A stretch of DNA of 64,000 nt from Lutraria lutraria (GCA_964023205.1 OZ026850.1:2812368-2876367), one strand, 5' to 3'. Shown: positions 34,135 to 45,808, counted from the stretch's first letter. Translations and numbers: made by a program. The notes: generated by a model from the sequence alone, not told the origin.

Positions 34135-37100
34135 CTACTGTTCACATATTACGAAGTATTGATCCGAGCACTCTTTATTGTTAAAGTAAAAATTACCAGA
34201 TTGTTTCATCCTAATGCAATGTTCAAAATTGTGATTTTCCCAAGAGTCAGGAGCCCACAAGGGGCTGTTTTTATGGATCACTATCCCAGATGTCGTTGTG
34301 TACGCGTCATCAGACGACTCATCAGCGGCGTGAATATTTGAACCATCCACCCAAAAGTCTTCATTGAACCCTGGAATGGAATTAAAATTCAAAGTTAAAG
34401 CGTATAATCATTGGAACCTTATGTGACTTCAAAATCCCATCAGTGCATGACGTCACCACAAGTAGGCAACACGACTTCCGTTAGAAAATTCCTTTGTTCG
34501 TATCTCAATCGAAGCAACATGTATGTATGCCAAATTGACAAAACACGTAACGGCCGAGTTCTGATGTCGGAATTCTCTTGAAGATGTTTTCGGTAGTTCG
34601 CTACATTTTTCACATAGACATAATTATAGGAAAAAAATAAGCAAAAAATCCTAATTCAAGGGCAGATAACTCAAAAAAGAGACCAGTAACTTAAGTTCCA
34701 AGTCTTCTTTAGATAATATGTTCTGTATACTTATATATATTACTAGACTCATCTTCACAACAATAAGTGAATGGCTTGGGTAATTCGACAAACTGGGCAT
34801 ATCAGAAAGACTGTTGTCAAGCGAAATCCCAATGCACACCATTTGTGTTGTAAAAACGTCTTAGAAAGCACTACATGTATTGTAATGGAATAAAACAGTT
34901 ACTGTACCCTACCATTTAATGTATTACGAAGGAAAGTGTGTTTCTCCACTGTTGTGACTTCAACAAGCGCTCCATGACACGACAGACATAATTCACGAGC
35001 TTCTTGCTGGGTATATGATGTCGTAACTAACCTGTAGATATAAAATTTTAACCATTCTATGTATAAATAGCGGCTGCGCCATCAAACTGACATTAACCCC
35101 ATCACTATGCAATTTTAGATTTTTATTCATACGCGGCGGAAAAAAGTCGCGGTAAAATAGTGCCGCTTGATTTGTATTCAGAGACCAAACAAATATCAAA
35201 TTATAACAAAACGAAGCTGAGCGAGCAACCGTAACTACCCGAGGATTCCCGGACATTCCCTACCCTGAGAATTTAATTCGTCGAATGGGAAGCTGAGATC
35301 TCGAACAGGTGATAATAACGTTGGTCCAGTCAGACAAACAGGATATTAAGGTGCTATAGTACAATGTACGTACATTTGTATATTTAAAAAGTAGAAACGA
35401 GATTCTGGCGAGAGGTTATCGGCAAAACTTTCACTTAACCACAAAGACATTAAAACCATGAATAAAACAGCATAGGACTACTTAGAAATACAGTACAACC
35501 TCTCCATAGCGACCCTCTGTAGAGCAACAACCTCCCTTCAACAACAGCATGATTGTTATCCACTGTACGATTTAGATAGTAATTTAACCTCTGTAAGGCA
35601 ACAACCTCTCAATATATTGTTGCTATTCCAAAAGGGTGTTGCTTTAGAGAAGTTGCAAAAATTTAAACCACCGCCAAAATTTGAGCGTATACAGTACGTG
35701 AACGAAAAATAATGTCATTGGCATGGCTAATTTTTTTAGGCCTTCTATACAACAATATTTAGTATGCCTATAAAACTGTTATGAATAAAATTGGCATACC
35801 AGTACTTGAATTCTGTGTTATCTGTCAAAACGACGTTCTTGTAGTTAGTGGCAACGGGACAAGTCTCTAGGTAGACTAAAATTCAGAGAATGAAATTAGT
35901 TCGAGTGTTTGGATCAATTCAAACATAACAATATTGTGTTCAAGCCTAACATACGCTTAAATACGTAAAATGCTGCCCATTCGTCATTCTTTTTGTTCGT
36001 CCGTCCGTCCGCCAGTAGGTTCGTTCGTACATTCGTTCGTTCGTCCGTTCTTTCAGAATAGATAAAAAAATTCTATAAATTCAAATTAACTGTTGTTTAT
36101 ATTTATGTATAGCGCCATGGTAAAAAAAGATCTACCTGGTTCCCGACAACATTCCCCGAATACACAGGTTCGGCAGGTAGACAGATTTGTTCCCATACGG
36201 AGGTTCAATAAATCATGTACCAGTGAAAATATCGTGTCAAGAAAAATCAAAGTACTGAAAGCTCTCTCGCTTCTAAATATGAGCGAGTAGGGCTGTCCCG
36301 ATACAGATCTCAGCCGATACGATACGTATTGCGATACGGTACTAGCGATATGCGATATCAACGATACGATATAAAAATATTTTAAAGTAATGAAAAACGT
36401 TGTAATATTAGTGTTTTTTGGGAACTCTGCACACTTGTTTGGTGGTAGAAAGTCCTACTTAACTGTTAAAAAGATATAAAACTAAAATTGTCTTGTACTT
36501 AAAGTCATCAATTTGATTCACATATATGTTAGTTGATTTTGTGAAAATAAAATAATTATGAGAAATTTTATTACAGAAGCAAGTTATAATCGCGGTCCCA
36601 TAAATGACCTTATATCAATAATAGAACCTAGCCACATAAAATTGTTTAAAGAATAAGGGTTATGATTGTCAAATTGATTAACAATACTAAATTAAATCAA
36701 TAATGAGTAATCATATGATGGTGAGACATATTGTTCTAAGGTTGCTTGTCCCACCACTATACTTGACATCACGTTGACACTTCTTACAGACAACTACGTG
36801 CTTGTTTCATTAATCGGCAAACCAAAATGCTGCCATATTTTTATGTAAAATTACATGGTGGCGTAATACAAATTATAAGTCAATTTCTACTTGACAAAAT
36901 CTGAATACTAGTGCTCGAATTTGTTGTCTAGCTTTACCTCACGCTACTAATGTCTATAAATAAAGTATGGAATCCCTGATATTAGTTGAGTAAGCATTGC
37001 CGACGATGATACGAGAGTAAAATCGCAAATTTAGTTCAGTTGTTCAACATTCTAAGAGTTTTTTAATATAAAATATAAAAAAAACGCGATACGGCCGATA

Positions 37101-40100
37101 CGGGACCTTCCGATACGATAGGCATATCGTTCAGCACTGTACCGGTACGTACCGGTACGTAGCCATATCGGGACAGCCCTATGAGCGAGTCAGAAAAGTG
37201 TAAAGTAGGGTACACGTCAACATTATACCTGGCAAGCACTCTCCCTGTTTCTCCCATCGTCCATCTGGTAAGCATGTCATCTCAGAATGATCGGGCTGTG
37301 ATTTAACGTAACCATGGTTACATGAGTAACGCAGCTTACTTCCGACGGTGTAAACGTTGCCAAAAATAGATGTACCAGTGAAGTTCAGATTGTTTCCGCA
37401 CGCTGGAAGATAAAAGACAAAAACTAAACTTGGCCTAAAAAATATTTTTTTTTTTGGATACTAGTGCATGCTCATCGGGTAGGAGGGTAAGGGATTTTTG
37501 GGGCTCCGACTGAAAGCGCGCGGAAAGGTAAAACAAAGGGAGAAGTTGGATGTACAGTTTCTCAGGCCTTATAAAGTCTAGTGTCGCGGTGAAATAAAAA
37601 TTTGGGTATATCGGATTACCAGAAAACATAGGCGTTAGAAATAAGAAGGAAGCTAAAAATCAATTGCTATGCGCGTTTAATAATTTTGACCCCTATTTTT
37701 TCAATAGATTACTAGTAGTGTCTTTATGCAAAAAGTTACGTATATTAATATAACAAATAGAATAATTAGTTTCAAGTGTTTGTTGAACTTTTCACGCTTA
37801 CAAAAATACGAACAATGCTCTTAACAACGGGGTCCTTATCTAACTGTCACTTCTGTTTCACACCTTAATTTAAAAAATAATTCACTGGAGATCTGAACTT
37901 ATTTTGAATGGAATAATAGTCTATCTTATGTAATTATGAGTTGTTTGTTTAGCATAAACTTAAAGGACAAATAACAGTGCCGCATTATATGGAAGAAACT
38001 AGCGCCGTAACAGGAGGTATGGTTGAGAACTCCATCTTGTAGTAAACGCAGCTTGTAAAGTGTATACTACTGACAAAAGTGAAATTGGTAATTCAAATGA
38101 TATATCGGACGATATTACTAAATAAACAGAGATAAAAGATATCATTTTTTCAACATGCTGGTACATTGACATTCGACCATAACATCAATATCTTATAGAA
38201 TATCTAAGGGGATTGGTATTCTGAGTGGCTGTTTTTTCTTCCAGTAGTTAAAACAAAACATGAAATACAAATGTATAGCATTTTGGTTGTATCAAGTTGG
38301 AACGCAGTTCGCAGTCCTCGGGTCGCAGTTTAAAAACATTGAATCGCGAACTCTGCGTTCTGACTTTATATTATATTGTTATTTTACTTACTTTCCATGC
38401 ACTGTGAAAGAATAGCTTCATTCGACTTTAAATAAAACATTACTAGTAATAAAACTGCACCAAAAATTTAAAACAAACATTCAATACCATAAGTACATGT
38501 GTACTTATAATGATGATGTCATGTTTCTAAAGTTGATATAAAGGATAAGGTTTTTAATGATTCGTACATTTTCTCGTTTGTTCACTTTGCTTTCTCCTGT
38601 TTATATCAAATTTATTTCCTTTCGGATCAGAAGGTGTACCGCCATTTTCCCAAGATATTTCAATTACTGTAGAATCATTAATTTTCGTTGGGGGTTTAAT
38701 TTCGTGGATTTCGTGGGTTGACTCATCCACGAAATCAAATCCCCACGAATTCAAATGCAGAGATAAGGCATTTCTTTTCATAAATCAAAATCCACGAATT
38801 TATGTCCCGCACGAAATAGCTATTTTAGTAAAAACCACGAAAGTTGAACCCAACGAAAATTAATGATATCACAGTATATACGGCGGTCAGTTCACCTTTA
38901 TCTATTTCCCTGACTTGTATTCTAACCAGTACTGATTAACTCGCCCTTCCACAAGGAGCTGACACCTTCTCCACATGAAGGGGAAAACGACATTTTGTCT
39001 TATATTCGTAGACAGGTATGACCGCCAGTTTACAAGTCCAGTGCACTAGACACTGGACCACGTCCGTGGGATTAGATTGTGTTAACAGGGAATCGGGCCA
39101 TTCTTAAAAAATGCTGGTGCACGGTTAAGCGACCCAAACTTTTAACAGTGGGTAGATAGGGCGGCATTTTTTCAGCTTACAGAAAACGAAAAGCTTCAAT
39201 ACAGAACAGAAAAACATTATTTTTCCTCCCCCCCTCCCCCCCCCCCCCTCTGTTTGGGGCGGCTCTGAAATTACCATAGCCGAAAAATGGGCCGTTATAA
39301 ATGGATAAATAAATTATTAAATATTAATATTATAAAGATAATCCTTTTACGTCCAACCTTTAATTCTACATGAACTGTTTGTACTATTGCGTTCGCATTT
39401 CTCGTTCCAGTCACATGATGTGCATTCTACGTCATCGGTCTGAAACTGAAAATATACATATTTGCATCGTTCCGAACCAGTGAAAATACACATATTCGAT
39501 AATCGATATTCAGTCCATACGTCATCGTTCCGAACCAGTGAAAATACACATATTCGATAATCGATATTCTGTTTTTACGTCATCGTTCTGAAACATGTTT
39601 TCATAATGAAAATCGTCAATTGTGGTTGTATTATCAGATACGCTTCCCGTACCAAAAACTGCCAGTTACCTTTATCTTCGGATTGGCTTGACTTGGCATT
39701 CATACCAAACTGTCCAATACATTTCGCCCTCCCGTTAAGCCAAATTGTCTCCCTTGAAATCGATGCAAAATTAGATATCGGTTTTTGTCTGATGGCAGCA
39801 AAAGGTCATAGAGGAAAATATTTTTCATTCTGTTATTATCATAATTTCTTTTTATTTGTCAACTTTTATGTTGGCGGGAGTCAAATTGGTTCCCGTCCAA
39901 CGTTGCAGTGCACCAAAGAGTTGTCAATGTACAGAGTTAGAGGGAACCAGTTTACCCGTTGTAGTGCATCCGATGTCTCTGTGCAACATGAGTCAATGGG
40001 AACCAGCTACGTATATATCAGCTACAATCGGAATTCCTCGGCGTTTGTCTAAAGAAAAGTGCGTATTTCTAAGTTACGGAAATGACCGATTAGTTACGAC

Positions 40101-40589
40101 TGTATCAGCTCACGAACCCGAACACCATTATAAACCTAACCAGGGACGCTATATTACTTTATATACGAATGTATGTAGTACATGTATAACCGACCTAACC
40201 AATCAGGAGAGTTATTTTCAAGCAAATCTCTTCACACCGATCGTAGTGGATTAAAAACTTACCTTCATCCATTTTGATTTGTTCCCAAATACGTATCCTG
40301 GTTTTTCCAAAATCGCTGTCACGTGATCGCCCATAATTACGTGACACAGTTGAAACCTCACGTGATAATTTATATACGAACAGTCACGTGTTGATTTGCA
40401 TTCGTCAATACACTGTTGCATTGAGAAGCTGCTTAATTTCATGAAAACGGAAACACCATTCGAATTCTCCTTGGTCACGACAAATTTGTTAAATTTCAAC
40501 TCATCCATGGCAACCGTTTCGTATCGTCCGCTTAGAAAAATCCATATTAACGATATAAGATATCCGATCATAACGTTTTTTCTTACCAA
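34135..40589 (-). CDS. Secreted PAN - sushi - C-type lectin protein
   Basis: Six exons: 40589-40263, 39439-39358, 37402-37229, 35875-35800, 35031-34913 and 34370-34135. The phases agree (0, 1, 1, 2, 1) and give 337 aa plus stop. Residues 1-27 are a signal peptide. Residues ~30-105 are a PAN/apple-like domain (QQCIDECKSTRDCSYINYH...LC). Residues 110-136 are a small Cys-rich module (CTSCDWNEKC...C). Residues 137-194 are a sushi/CCP domain (four cysteines, DGRWEKQGEC). Residues ~199-337 are a C-type lectin-like domain, with CP start, TQQEARELC, FWVDGS, LWAP, EHC and YFVICE. No TM segment or stalk is seen, so it is probably secreted. The calcium/sugar motifs EPN or QPD and WND are not present as such, so canonical sugar binding is doubtful. 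Its intron between exons 3 and 4 carries a hAT element. It probably acts in recognition or adhesion (inference). Confidence 0.88.
35225..35262. mobile_element. Fragment of the CAATCGTAACTCCTCGG TIR family
   Basis: CAACCGTAACTACCCGAGGATTCCCGG resembles the right end of the 27443-28174 element. It lies in an intron of the lectin gene. Confidence 0.3.
35490..35655. mobile_element. 'ACAACCTC' palindromic element in the lectin gene
   Basis: ACAGTACAACCTCTCCATAG at the left, AAAGGGTGTTGCTTTAGAGAAGTTGCA at the right. It lies just left of the exon 35800-35875. Confidence 0.6.
35990..36056. repeat. GTTC/GTCC tetranucleotide repeat
   Basis: GTCCGTCCGTCCG and GTTCGTTCGTAC/ATTCGTTCG runs over ~65 bp in an intron of the lectin gene. 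Confidence 0.7.
36280..37189. mobile_element. Non-autonomous hAT element (894 bp) with 8-bp target duplication
   Basis: The element spans 36288-37181. Ends are TAGGGCTGTCCCGATA and TATCGGGACAGCCCTA, a perfect 16-bp inverted repeat. TGAGCGAG occurs directly on both sides (36280-36287 and 37182-37189), the 8-bp duplication typical of hAT transposons. Subterminal CGATACG and CGGTACG words are repeated near both ends. No transposase frame, so it depends on an enzyme elsewhere. It is inserted in the lectin gene intron between the sushi exon and the first CTLD exon, about 40 bp from the sushi exon donor. Confidence 0.92.
37440..37640. mobile_element. 'ACCAGAAACAAACATTTT' dispersed element in the lectin gene
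   Basis: GGGTAAGGGATTTTTGGGG, GAAAGCGCGCGGAAAGGTAAA, CAGGCCTTATAAAG, then ATTACCAGAAAACATAGGCGT. Same order of blocks as at 7490. Confidence 0.45.
38665..38878. mobile_element. 'ATTTCGTGGATTTCGTGG' palindromic element, copy 4
   Basis: Complete copy with ends TACTGTAGAATCATTAATTT and AAATTAATGATATCACAGTA; in an intron of the lectin gene. Confidence 0.8.
39219..39260. repeat. Poly-C tract
   Basis: Runs of C interrupted by single T over about 35 nt, in an intron of the lectin gene. Confidence 0.8.
39445..39598. repeat. ~60-bp duplication beside a splice acceptor of the lectin gene
   Basis: CATCGTTCCGAACCAGTGAAAATACACATATTCGATAATCGATATTC occurs twice (39467 and 39527). Degenerate parts (TCATCGGTCTGAAACTGAAAATATACATA and GTCATCGTTCTGAAAC) sit at the sides. 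The leftmost part contains the real acceptor of exon 39358-39439. Confidence 0.7.
39880..40102. mobile_element. 'GGTTCCCGTC' repeat plus short CAATCGGAATTCC TIR copy
   Basis: AATTGGTTCCCGTCCAACG, TGCAGTGCACCAAAG and GAGGGAACCAGTTTACCC resemble blocks at 18245-18320 and 55055-55265. They are followed by a short inverted-repeat copy, CAATCGGAATTCCTCGGCG to GATTAGTTACGACTG (40025-40102). Lies in the first intron of the lectin gene. Confidence 0.45.
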
Positions 40590-41225
40590 TCACTTAAATT
40601 CTTTCTTATTTCGCCTAAGATCCTTGTGAAAAGTTGCTTTTAGAGAAAGAACGTAGCTTTATACTTCAAATTGAATATTCTAAATAATTGAATAATCTAA
40701 AAAAAACTATTTAAAAAATATATCTTTATTACAGTAATGCGATCCAGCGACGGATACTTTCGTTTCAAACCATAAAACATACAATGCAGTAAAATGTCAA
40801 GATTTTAAGACACGCGAACAAATGAGTTTTCATGTTTCAGAATTCAACCATTTAGTGTGTGAAAGATATTTGAAAATGAGACAGGTTTTGTCATCCTGCG
40901 CCTTTTAAGGGATAATATGTACCTGAATGAATGCGGAAATTCATCAAGAAATTAATTGCTCCCCTTTCGTATCTTTAGTTAGCCATGTTTGCTCGTATTA
41001 TGGCTGTTTGTCTACAGGTTATTTTTGAGCACTGTGTGTGTGCGTGCATTAACTAATCAAACAGTCACTTCCGGTAATTGATAGCATAAGGGTGGGCACT
41101 GTGAAATGTTCTAATCTAAGGCTTAAGTGCAATGAGGTGATGGCATCGATCACGTGACAAAAATATCTTTCATTTCCTGTTTGATAACAACATCAACAAA
41201 CGAGAACAAAACTCGTGTAATTGAA

Positions 41226-41710
41226 GGGGTGCAACATTTAATATGGCTTCACCTGTATTGCCATATACATGTATTGCAATACTTACTAGTGTAGTCGACC
41301 AGTATTGCAATACGTATTGCAATACAGAGAAGTACATGTAATGGAAAACACAATAAGATTAATGCCACTGTAAACTCAAGTGTTAACTATTACCAGATAG
41401 AAATATAACTGTATGAGATTGTTTATTCATATAGTGTGACCAGTAGATGGCTTATCAGTATCAATAAAAAAGTTTTGCACCAAATGCATTAATGTACCAA
41501 TACATGTATAGGTTTATTGGAAAAATACAAATAATCTGTTATTCGGTCGTTGATGGTTCAAAACAACACTAAAATTTGTCTCTGCATTTATTTAATTCTA
41601 TGGATTGTAGTTATCAGTTATGAAAGAAAATATCGTGGTACATGGATGTCGTACCGCGGTACGTATCGACCCGACGCTGTATCGCAATAGTATATATCGT
41701 TGCACCACTA
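41226..41710. mobile_element. Possible hAT-like element (GGTGCAAC ends)
   Basis: Left GGGGTGCAACATTTAATATG and right ATATATCGTTGCACCAC are imperfect inverted repeats. TATTGCAATAC palindromes lie near the left end. I could not find a convincing 8-bp duplication. Confidence 0.35.
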
Positions 41711-41727
41711 TTTAATTGTATCGAATC

Positions 41728-41818
41728 AATCTCTACCCAGAGTTGTCGTTCCTTTCCGAACCACACATACGGTACCTAGTATGAGCGTAGCGGGAACGAC
41801 AACTCTTGGTAGAGATTG
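41728..41818. mobile_element. 91-bp palindromic element (ATCTCTACCCAGAGTTGTCG)
   Basis: Arms ATCTCTACCCAGAGTTGTCG and CGACAACTCTTGGTAGAGAT pair around a short unique loop. A second copy in the opposite orientation lies at 51059-51144. Confidence 0.75.
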
Positions 41819-42093
41819 GTATCTAATGGGACCTAACTCCTAATCACATGATAACAGAGAATGAAAATGTTCAAATAACAAAATAAATATGATGCTTAAA
41901 ATAAACTTTGTAATATTTTTATTTGCCCCTCTTTGTTTGGTCTCAGAATAAATTAATTGGAGCGGCACTATTTTTTCCGACATTTTACCGCCGCGTATGA
42001 AGAAAAATATTGTTTTTTATAGTGATGCGTTTAAGGACAGATGCTAGTGTTAGATTGATAAGTCACGTCTTGGTTTCTATTACCGTGTCTCAA

Positions 42094-42155
42094 CAATCGG
42101 AACTCCTCGGCGTTTGTCTAATTCACTGACGGAAATGCCCGAGTAGTTACGATTG
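42094..42155. mobile_element. 62-bp remnant of the CAATCGGAACTCC TIR family
   Basis: CAATCGGAACTCCTCGGCG directly faces GCCCGAGTAGTTACGATTG with only ~25 bp between, i.e. both ends with the interior lost. Confidence 0.65.
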
Positions 42156-42390
42156 TCGTCTTAATGTACTGCTTTCGGATGAAAGAAGATCTCGGATAAA
42201 AAGAGATCAATAATATAACAGAAGAATAAAAATAACGATAATAATGAGTATTACTACGTACAACTATTGATTGATAATTTTAACATGATAATAACAAAAT
42301 AGTTCTGTATCCTATAACAGCGAAATTGCTCATCACAAAAATGTTCTGCTCTCGCTAAGATTTACACATTTGAATCACGAAATGAATCCC

Positions 42391-43811
42391 CTAATTACGG
42401 CGCATCCAGCCCCGAATATTAAAATGATCCTTTGTCAGTATTTGCACTTCGCGTCGACCGTTCCGAATTTCCCTTCGGAGGCAAACACAGCCTTCGCCAT
42501 GATCCCCGACTCCCGGATGAAAACACTGTCCACCCATCTGAAAAGGAAACGTTAATAAATTTGAGTGAATTTAAGGCCTTAAAATATTTGGTTCAGGTTA
42601 CCTTACCCTAATATTTTCCCGCGACCCGAGACTTTTATAAGGCCCGATCGGGAACAGTACACACACTTTCTCATTATTTTTACCTTTCCGCACACTAACA
42701 AGACTGGTACAAAAAGATTCCAAAAAATCCCTACGTATTCATCCTTTTTTCACTGTGCATGGAACCGGAAACAAACATTTTACGTCTAATGTACTAATGG
42801 ACCCGCACAAAAATGTTAATTTGTCCAATTCTTAAGTTGTTACAGTAAAACTCGATTATAATGATTTCCGGGGAACCCGAATAAGTACAAACGTACTTAG
42901 AGACATTTGCTAGGTACATTTTCAGCTTTTTTTCGCATAGACATATAGGGAAAATGACTACTCGTTCATGATTTTTTTTAACTTTGCATGATCATATCGT
43001 TTGATAATATTTTGAGCAAAAGAGTGAAATGACCTTAGCCAAATTTTCAAAGGCACATAACTCAAAAACGAGTTCGTCAACACCCATTTTTCTTGCTCAT
43101 AATGTTTCTGTTATCATATGCCATTTTCATGCCAAGTTTTAAAAAACCTCATGTAAGAGTTTTCATTTCCGTATTTTGTCTATGTGGGAAAAAACTGGAA
43201 CCTATAGCAAACGTCTTTCGCTTTTCACATTCACAATATCCCATATAATGAAATGAAGAACAGCGCATTTGGGGTGGAATAAAAAGTAATTCACTGTAAT
43301 CGATTCTTCGCAGTACCCGAGTTCACTATTACCGTACTTTTCTGCATACCACAAAGCCCTCAAATGAATGTATATGCGGCCGCGGTCGTGGCCCGGCCAG
43401 TGATTACTGCATTTTTAACCCGGTGATTCGGGGCGAAATCCTAGTCGCGGCTGGTCATAGTATTCTATGAAAAATTGACAAAAATATTGACTTTTCTCTG
43501 AATATTGAGAATTTGCCGGCTCTTGCGAATGGGTGTCTCAGTACTGGTAAAAGTACCGTCCAGGAAGCTGGTTAGTTTAACAGGCCGCCGTATATACGAC
43601 AAACTGAAATAATGTAGAAAATCGGCATTAAATCCCCTGATACGAAATGAACTTGTATATACAAACTTACCTCGCTACACTCGTCGGAAAAATCGTAGCA
43701 TTGGTTGGCGGGGTCCATGAAGAACCAGTTAGTTGAACAGAGCCCATACATTGCTGACGTCACATTCATAAATGCCACCAACACCAGGATACTTAACAAT
43801 AGCTGGTTCAT
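42391..43811 (-). CDS. Secreted six-cysteine peptide, paralogue 1
   Basis: Two coding exons: 43811-43671 and 42537-42391 (intron phase 0; donor GTAAGT, acceptor TTTTCAG), giving 95 aa. Residues 1-20 are a signal peptide ending TSA. The mature peptide begins MYGLCSTNWF. Its cysteine pattern is C-x12-C-x6-C-x6-C-x11-C-x-C. The second exon carries GGQC, HPGVGDHGEGCVC, LTKDHF and a basic tail with several Arg-Arg pairs. A polypyrimidine-AG acceptor 15 nt before the ATG implies a non-coding first exon. The spacing is not that of CS-alpha-beta defensins, which need CxxxC. Function unknown: an antimicrobial, signalling or other disulfide-rich secreted peptide are all possible. It is clearly related to the gene at 46537-47422. 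Confidence 0.85.
42640..42805. mobile_element. 'ACCAGAAACAAACATTTT' dispersed element in the intron of peptide gene 1
   Basis: TTTACCTTTCCGCAC, CCCTACGTATTCATCC, then ATGGAACCGGAAACAAACATTTTACGTCTAA. Confidence 0.45.
42930..43235. repeat. Dispersed repeat also found near 7960-8130
   Basis: ATAATGTTTCTGTTATCATATGC, then GTAAGAGTTTTCATTTCCGTATTTTGTCT, then CTATAGCAAACGTCTTTCG. These match AAATGTTTCTGTTACCATATGC, GAAAGAGTTTTCATTTTTC and CTGTAGCAAACGTTTTATG in intron 2 of the channel gene. Confidence 0.5.
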
Positions 43812-43839
43812 AGTTGATGTTTATGACTGAAATAAAGTA

Positions 43840-45150
43840 ATTAATTACTGTAAGTGTTGTACGTAAGCATTTAACAAAAACGAAATTGTCGCAAGTTACA
43901 GTGTAGAAGTAGGTCACGGTGTCAGAAGTAGATTTCAATTATTTTTGCCGGACCACTCGCTGCAGTAGCTTTACCCTCTACGACCCCCTCCCCCGCGTAA
44001 CATTCGTTCAAAGATGGTAACGCCCCAGGAGATCAACTGACTAAAAACCAGTGATTTAATTTCCAATAAAAGCAACCTGTGAATAAAAACTATATTTTAC
44101 TCTATCAAACGAGGTCTTTATATACAAATGTACATGTTTTGTTAAAATTATCATGATTCCTAAACATCCTTAAATCATTTGGATTTAAAAATTACAAGTT
44201 GAAAGCTTTTACAGTGTAATAAAACATTTATAATACTATTTAAGTCGTATTTGTAACGAAAATAGAAAAAAAACAAATATACCCTTTTTCCAATTTGTTG
44301 AGTTTTAAACCTTTTTATTTATCTATCCAGTTTTAAACACTCGAAGTAATTTCCAAAACACACAAATGATAGCCAAGAAAATTCAAAACGTAATTGTAAT
44401 AAAGCGTATTTTATCAGCGGAATGTTTCCGTGAAGATTAAAATCACACGGCATGGCAGAACTTTATCACGAACCCGGCAGCAACGTGCGTGCGTGATTTT
44501 TCTTACTCCTAAAATAACATGTGGGTGGAGTATCAAGGCCTAAGAAAACGTTTGTTTCTGGTTACACGCTCATTACAATTATGGTAGGTATGCAGGCGAC
44601 TTAATTAGCTATTGAACGCTTGTGGTAAGGTGAAATAAGTGGGAAAGGGGTGTTCCGTTCCTAGGGCCCTAAAAAGGTATAAGTTCGGGGTTAGCCGGGT
44701 GACCAGAAACACGTAAAACAATGTTTTACGCCTAAACGTGAAACAGACGGCTAGCAATTAAGATAAAATGAAAAGTTTCTCGGAATGTTAATTTTGATTT
44801 ATACTACATTTATATCTCAACAGATAGAAAATGGTACTGTCTGGTATAACTTTACAGCACACATTGTTTATTATACTGCCAATGTACATTTTGCACAGCC
44901 CGGCCCCTTCAGTGGTGGGCGGGGCTATTTTCCATAAGCTGTAGCATTACAGATCGATGTGCAAAATCCTCATCTTTGTATGTTTGGAATATATTTTACT
45001 AAAGTCATTTCAGTGCTGAGAGCAACTGTTCATTGTAGTAGGCTCCTTCCTGCTGAATCATCCATGAGGTCCAACTTAATGTAGTGTATGGCTATATATC
45101 GAAAACTTCTTTTTTATTTCAAGATCCAGTCGGTAGAAACAGGTCATACA
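43840..45150. other. Between the two peptide genes; dispersed elements only
   Basis: An 'ACCAGAAACAAAC' family element in inverted form lies at ~44510-44745 (GGCCTAAGAAAACGTTTGTTTCTGGTTACA, GAACCAGAAACACG). No exon of a third peptide copy is visible here. Confidence 0.45.
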
Positions 45151-45159
45151 GCAAGAATC

Positions 45160-45500
45160 CAACCCCCCCCCCCCCCCCCCCCCTCTTGCCGTTCCCTCAC
45201 ATTTCACTCTCTAAGCCACTCCCTCTTTTCAACTCAACTCCTCCCCCTCCCCTTTCATCCAACCCTCTCTCATTTTCTAAACCACTCCCTCTTTCCAACT
45301 CAACTCCTCCCCCGCCTCTTCCATCCAACCCTCTCCTCTCTCCCTCTCATTTTCTAAGCCACTCCCTCTTTCCAACTCAACTCCTCCTCCCGACATTTTC
45401 ATCCACCCCCTTCCCCACACTCTCACGGTCTCATCCCCTCAGTAATCTCTCTTCCACAAACGTCCTCTCTTCCCTCCCCTCTCCCATAACCTCCTTCCTC
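45160..45500 (+). repeat. Poly-C run and 66-77-bp polypyrimidine tandem repeat
   Basis: About 20 Cs, then three copies of a pyrimidine-rich block (CTAAGCCACTCCCTCTTTCC at 45211, 45277 with A for G, 45354). The long proline/serine frames are by-products. Confidence 0.8.
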
Positions 45501-45550
45501 ATTAAACAAGACAAGTGAACATGCGCATGTAACTTATCTCGGTCCTCATG

Positions 45551-45808
45551 CACCTGTCAATATTTTCCCGCCCTGGGGGGCGACGGGCATACACGGGACT
45601 TTAGACAGAAGACCATTTCCGACAGGCGGGAATTTGATCAACTTAATGACTCCGGGTCCCGGGAAATTGACTTTGGCCGGGTTTTACATCTGTGTCGCAT
45701 TTGATAGACCAAGTAGGCTCTAGGGTGGGGATTTAGACGAATACTGATGTCTCTAGGGTGGGTATTTAGACAAAAAAAAACAGAAATGTCTAATTCCCTT
45801 GGGTCGAA
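45551..45808. mobile_element. ~250-bp element, copy 1 of an inverted pair
   Basis: Blocks TTTAGACAGAAGACCATTTCC, CAGGCGGGAATTTGATCAAC, GACTCCGGGTCCCGGGAAAT and CTCTAGGGTGGGGATTTAGA occur in reverse complement at 48886-49135. Confidence 0.8.

Larger units (their letters stand above)
40590..42390. other. Intergenic region with two transposon-like elements
   Basis: No exon seen. It holds a probable hAT-like element (41226-41710), a 91-bp palindrome (41728-41818) and a 62-bp TIR remnant (42094-42155). Confidence 0.45.

Noticed and set aside
36086..36361. Minus-strand frame with CRTCVFGECC considered as a lectin-gene exon
   Set aside because: Its phase does not fit the neighbouring exons and it runs into the hAT end. 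The exon at 35800-35875 fits in phase and motif.
39606..40254. Overlapping plus-strand frames of 148 and 132 codons
   Set aside because: They lie in an intron of the minus-strand lectin gene and run through dispersed-repeat sequence also found near 18.3 and 55.1 kb.
45084..45518. Pro/Ser/Leu-rich plus-strand frames
   Set aside because: Produced by the poly-C run and polypyrimidine repeat.
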